This document shows, one piece after another, positions 62,531-64,000 of a stretch of 64,000 bases of DNA. Within the stretch, counting starts at the first letter, position 1. Every line of letters starts with the position of its first letter. A program made the position numbers and the translations under genes. Below the pieces are notes generated by a model, which made no database searches, was not told the DNA's origin, and saw only the letters and a list, made by a program, of their open reading frames with translations. The stretch lies in contig QAKI01000048.1 of NCBI GenBank assembly GCA_003343905.1, positions 20,683 through 84,682 on the forward strand, given 5' to 3'. This DNA is from Subdoligranulum variabile. GTDB lineage: Bacteria > Bacillota > Clostridia > Oscillospirales > Ruminococcaceae.

Positions 62531-62603
62531 AGCAAAGACGGAGGAAGCCGTCAAGGGCGCGGAGCGTTTATCTCGACCCTTGGCAGCTTCCTTTGTCTTT
62601 GCT
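62531..62603. repeat. Long imperfect inverted repeat below the HTH gene
   Basis: Arms AGCAAAGAC-x-GGAAGC-x-CAAGGG and CCCTTG-x-GCTTCC-x-GTCTTTGCT form a stem of about 28 bp with three interior loops. It overlaps the HTH gene's stop codon. A smaller palindrome (GCAAGCGGATTTCTGCTTGC) is at 62492. The stretch 62347-62530 holds no clear gene. Confidence 0.65.
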
Positions 62604-62838
62604 ATTTCCTGTTTACAATGGCTTCTACCAGTTTTGCCTGCAACCGATGTTTCATGTGTTCATCCACACGCACATGAGGCGTTCCGTCCAGCTCATAGAG
62701 TGTCCGGGTACACAACTTGTTTATGTAGCCGTCATAGTACCGCAAGACGCGCTCTATTGCCAGCGGATCACCAGCACGGGCCTCCACAAAAACTGACAGG
62801 GGCAGAAGTACCCTGCCGTGGAATGTGGGTTGCTTCAT
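62602..62838 (-). CDS. Conjugative-element helix-turn-helix protein
   Basis: 78 residues: LLPLSVFVEARAGDPLAIERVLRYYDGYINKLCTR. This is the small HTH protein that follows a sigma-like gene in Tn916/Tn1549-type integrative elements of Firmicutes. Its ATG overlaps the sigma-like gene's stop (ATGA). GGGAGG 8 nt upstream. Thought to act in regulation of the element; exact role unknown. Confidence 0.82.
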   Translation of the reverse strand: MKQPTFHGRVLLPLSVFVEARAGDPLAIERVLRYYDGYINKLCTRTLYELDGTPHVRVDEHMKHRLQAKLVEAIVNRK

Positions 62839-63275
62839 TTCGCGTTCCTCCCTCCCGGCATTAACGCCATCAATTTCACGCGCAACTGTTTCAGGGTGCT
62901 TGTCCTGTGGCGCTGGACGGCGCTGCGGGACATCCCCACAAGGCCGCCGATCTCTCCGTCCGCCATAGCCGCGACGAAGCGCAGAATTAAAATCTGCTTC
63001 TTCTGTTCCGGCAAGGTGGCAAAGGCTCCGGCCACCAGTTCGTCCCGGATATGTAGGTCATAACCAAAGGCCGAAAATGTAAAGCTGTCACTGGGGTATT
63101 CGTCCAGCGTACAGAATTTATCTATTTCCGCCTGCGGCAAGGTGTCCAGTGGCTTTTCCCGGTCGCGGCGGCGGGCCAGCTCGGACAGATATTTTTGGGC
63201 CTCGTTGCGTAAAACCGTTTTACAGAAAGCATCCAGCCGGTTTCGTTCCACATAGTCAAAGGTGTATTCGTTCAT
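62835..63275 (-). CDS. Sigma-70-like factor of an integrative conjugative element
   Basis: 146 residues. DYVERNRLDAFCKTVLRNEAQKYLSELARR resembles a reduced region 2, and LPEQKKQILILRFVAAMADGEIGGLVGMSRSAVQRHRTSTLKQLR is region 4 with its HTH. Such short sigma-like proteins pair with the small HTH protein in Tn916/Tn1549-class elements. GGGGGGCGAG precedes ATG. Confidence 0.88.
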   Translation of the reverse strand: MNEYTFDYVERNRLDAFCKTVLRNEAQKYLSELARRRDREKPLDTLPQAEIDKFCTLDEYPSDSFTFSAFGYDLHIRDELVAGAFATLPEQKKQILILRFVAAMADGEIGGLVGMSRSAVQRHRTSTLKQLRVKLMALMPGGRNAK

Positions 63276-63712
63276 TTTCTCGCCCCCCGATCTGCGGGAG
63301 AGTGAGAAGATAAAGCTGATTATTCCACTCCTTTCACCGGCAGCAATATGGCGGCCCCGGCCCGCACCGGGAAACCGCAGAAAACAACAATTTTCGCCCG
63401 GCAGGTCATAGACCCACCGGGCGAAAAGAAAGGCGATATGCAGTTGATTTGCATGGTATAGTTCATACTCATGACCGCGTGTTCCCGTTGCTGGGGACGG
63501 GCTTTTTTAACGGTACATACCCCGTCGTATTCTGTCGAAACGCTCTTTGCTTCATGGCGGCTCCCTCCGTGGGCCGCCGATCGCTCCAGCGCCAGTATAA
63601 GGGCATAAAGAATGGCGGCCTTGATTTTGTCAAAGCCGCCGTAGTGTATTAGACGCAGGGGAAAAGACTGCTGCATGACGGCTTTTTTTCTTTTGCCGTC
63701 ATCCGGCAACCG
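63276..63712. other. 437-bp interval in the integrative element with no firm gene
   Basis: A 129-codon minus-strand frame (63320-63709; contains LIHYGGFDKIKAAILYALILALE and MSMNYTMQINCISPFF) spans most of it, but no internal start has an SD, so I leave it unassigned. ATGACGGC / GCCGTCAT arms with an A/T-rich loop lie at 63675-63702. Confidence 0.4.
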
Positions 63713-64000
63713 TTAGTTTTCAATTTTTTTCTTGTGGGAAAAGGCAATCAATCCAACCAGAAACATCACGATAAAGCAAAGTACAATGCTGATACATCCG
63801 CCAATGGTGGCCGGTACATGGGCTTCATAGTAAGTAGATTTATCTGAGAAGAACATGGACACGCGATATGCGAAGCTGCCCGGAATGAGAAAACCACTTT
63901 CTGAACCGATGAACAGGCAGGATGCAAAGCCATATATCATCCCGACAACGCTTGTTACAATGATATTGCGGCTCAGATTGATAACGATCGCCCCTAAACA
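63713..64000 (-). CDS. ABC transporter permease, lantibiotic-immunity (MutE/EpiE) type, C-terminal part
   Basis: 96 codons visible; the frame is open to the window edge (…LGAIVINLSRNIIVTSVVG), so the N-terminal part is outside. Three hydrophobic segments, a periplasmic-side loop (YRVSMFFSDKSTYYEAHV), and a basic tail SHKKKIEN. The pattern of ABC2-type permeases that export lantibiotics for self-protection, often carried as cargo in Tn916/Tn1549-like elements. Family call is from pattern and context. Confidence 0.6.
   Translation of the reverse strand, partial: CLGAIVINLSRNIIVTSVVGMIYGFASCLFIGSESGFLIPGSFAYRVSMFFSDKSTYYEAHVPATIGGCISIVLCFIVMFLVGLIAFSHKKKIEN

Noticed and set aside
62458..62796. 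112- and 118-codon plus-strand frames near 62.5-62.8 kb
   Set aside because: They run antisense through the long inverted repeat and the HTH gene; no SD.

Overview
This 64 kb window looks like a chromosome segment of a high-GC, Gram-positive gut Clostridia, most likely an Oscillospiraceae of the Faecalibacterium/Gemmiger/Subdoligranulum kind. That placement is inference, from the GC-rich coding sequence, strong AGGAGG-type ribosome sites, a sporulation-type sigma-K gene, an LCP cell-wall ligase, a fused FeoA-FeoB, and REP-like intergenic repeats. No tRNA or rRNA gene was recognised.

Layout. 1-5.5 kb (minus): a surface-glycan operon (wecE, two paralogous multi-pass GT-C-like membrane proteins, a GNAT acetyltransferase, a family 2 glycosyltransferase cut by the window edge). 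5.7-7.1 kb (minus): an orphan BlaI-type repressor with its own operator, and an uninterrupted sigK. 7.2-14.2 kb (plus): an RmlD-like reductase, an alcohol/aldehyde dehydrogenase pair, about 800 bp of tandem intergenic repeats, and feoAB. 14.3-18.2 kb (minus): a MATE exporter and a GtrB/GtrII-type glycosylation pair. 18.5-37.4 kb (minus): a dense housekeeping cluster (leuS, rsfS, LCP gene, yqeK, nadD, yhbY, rdgB, ftsY, smc, rnc, plsX, trmFO, topA, dprA, trmH-like). 37.5-41.1 kb (minus): a VTC / DUF4956 / CotH operon. 41.2-42.5 kb: infC-rpmI-rplT behind an attenuator leader. 42.7-47.1 kb (plus): ddl, murI, a DUF1934 gene and argS.

47.1-48.3 kb holds no convincing protein gene. It has a sigma-A-type promoter, about 1 kb of purine-rich, hairpin-dense sequence and a 12-bp GAAA-loop terminator. 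I read it as a candidate large structured non-coding RNA and it is the most interesting object in the window. 48.5-60.5 kb is accessory and housekeeping: an HD hydrolase, an XRE regulator, three GNATs, a tandem-duplicated membrane-protein pair, an IS200-type insertion sequence with an SD-masking hairpin, tatD, a DMT exporter, metG, an Asp/Glu racemase and a GT-C-like membrane protein.

60.6-64 kb is visibly more AT-rich and looks horizontally acquired. It holds a reverse transcriptase with a frameshift near its 3' end and a structured leader of about 250 nt (candidate RT-associated RNA), then an HTH / sigma-70-like pair typical of Tn916/Tn1549-class integrative elements, and the C-terminal part of a lantibiotic-immunity-type ABC permease running off the end. 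Many promoters share an extended -10 of the form TGN-TAYAMT with a 17-bp spacer.
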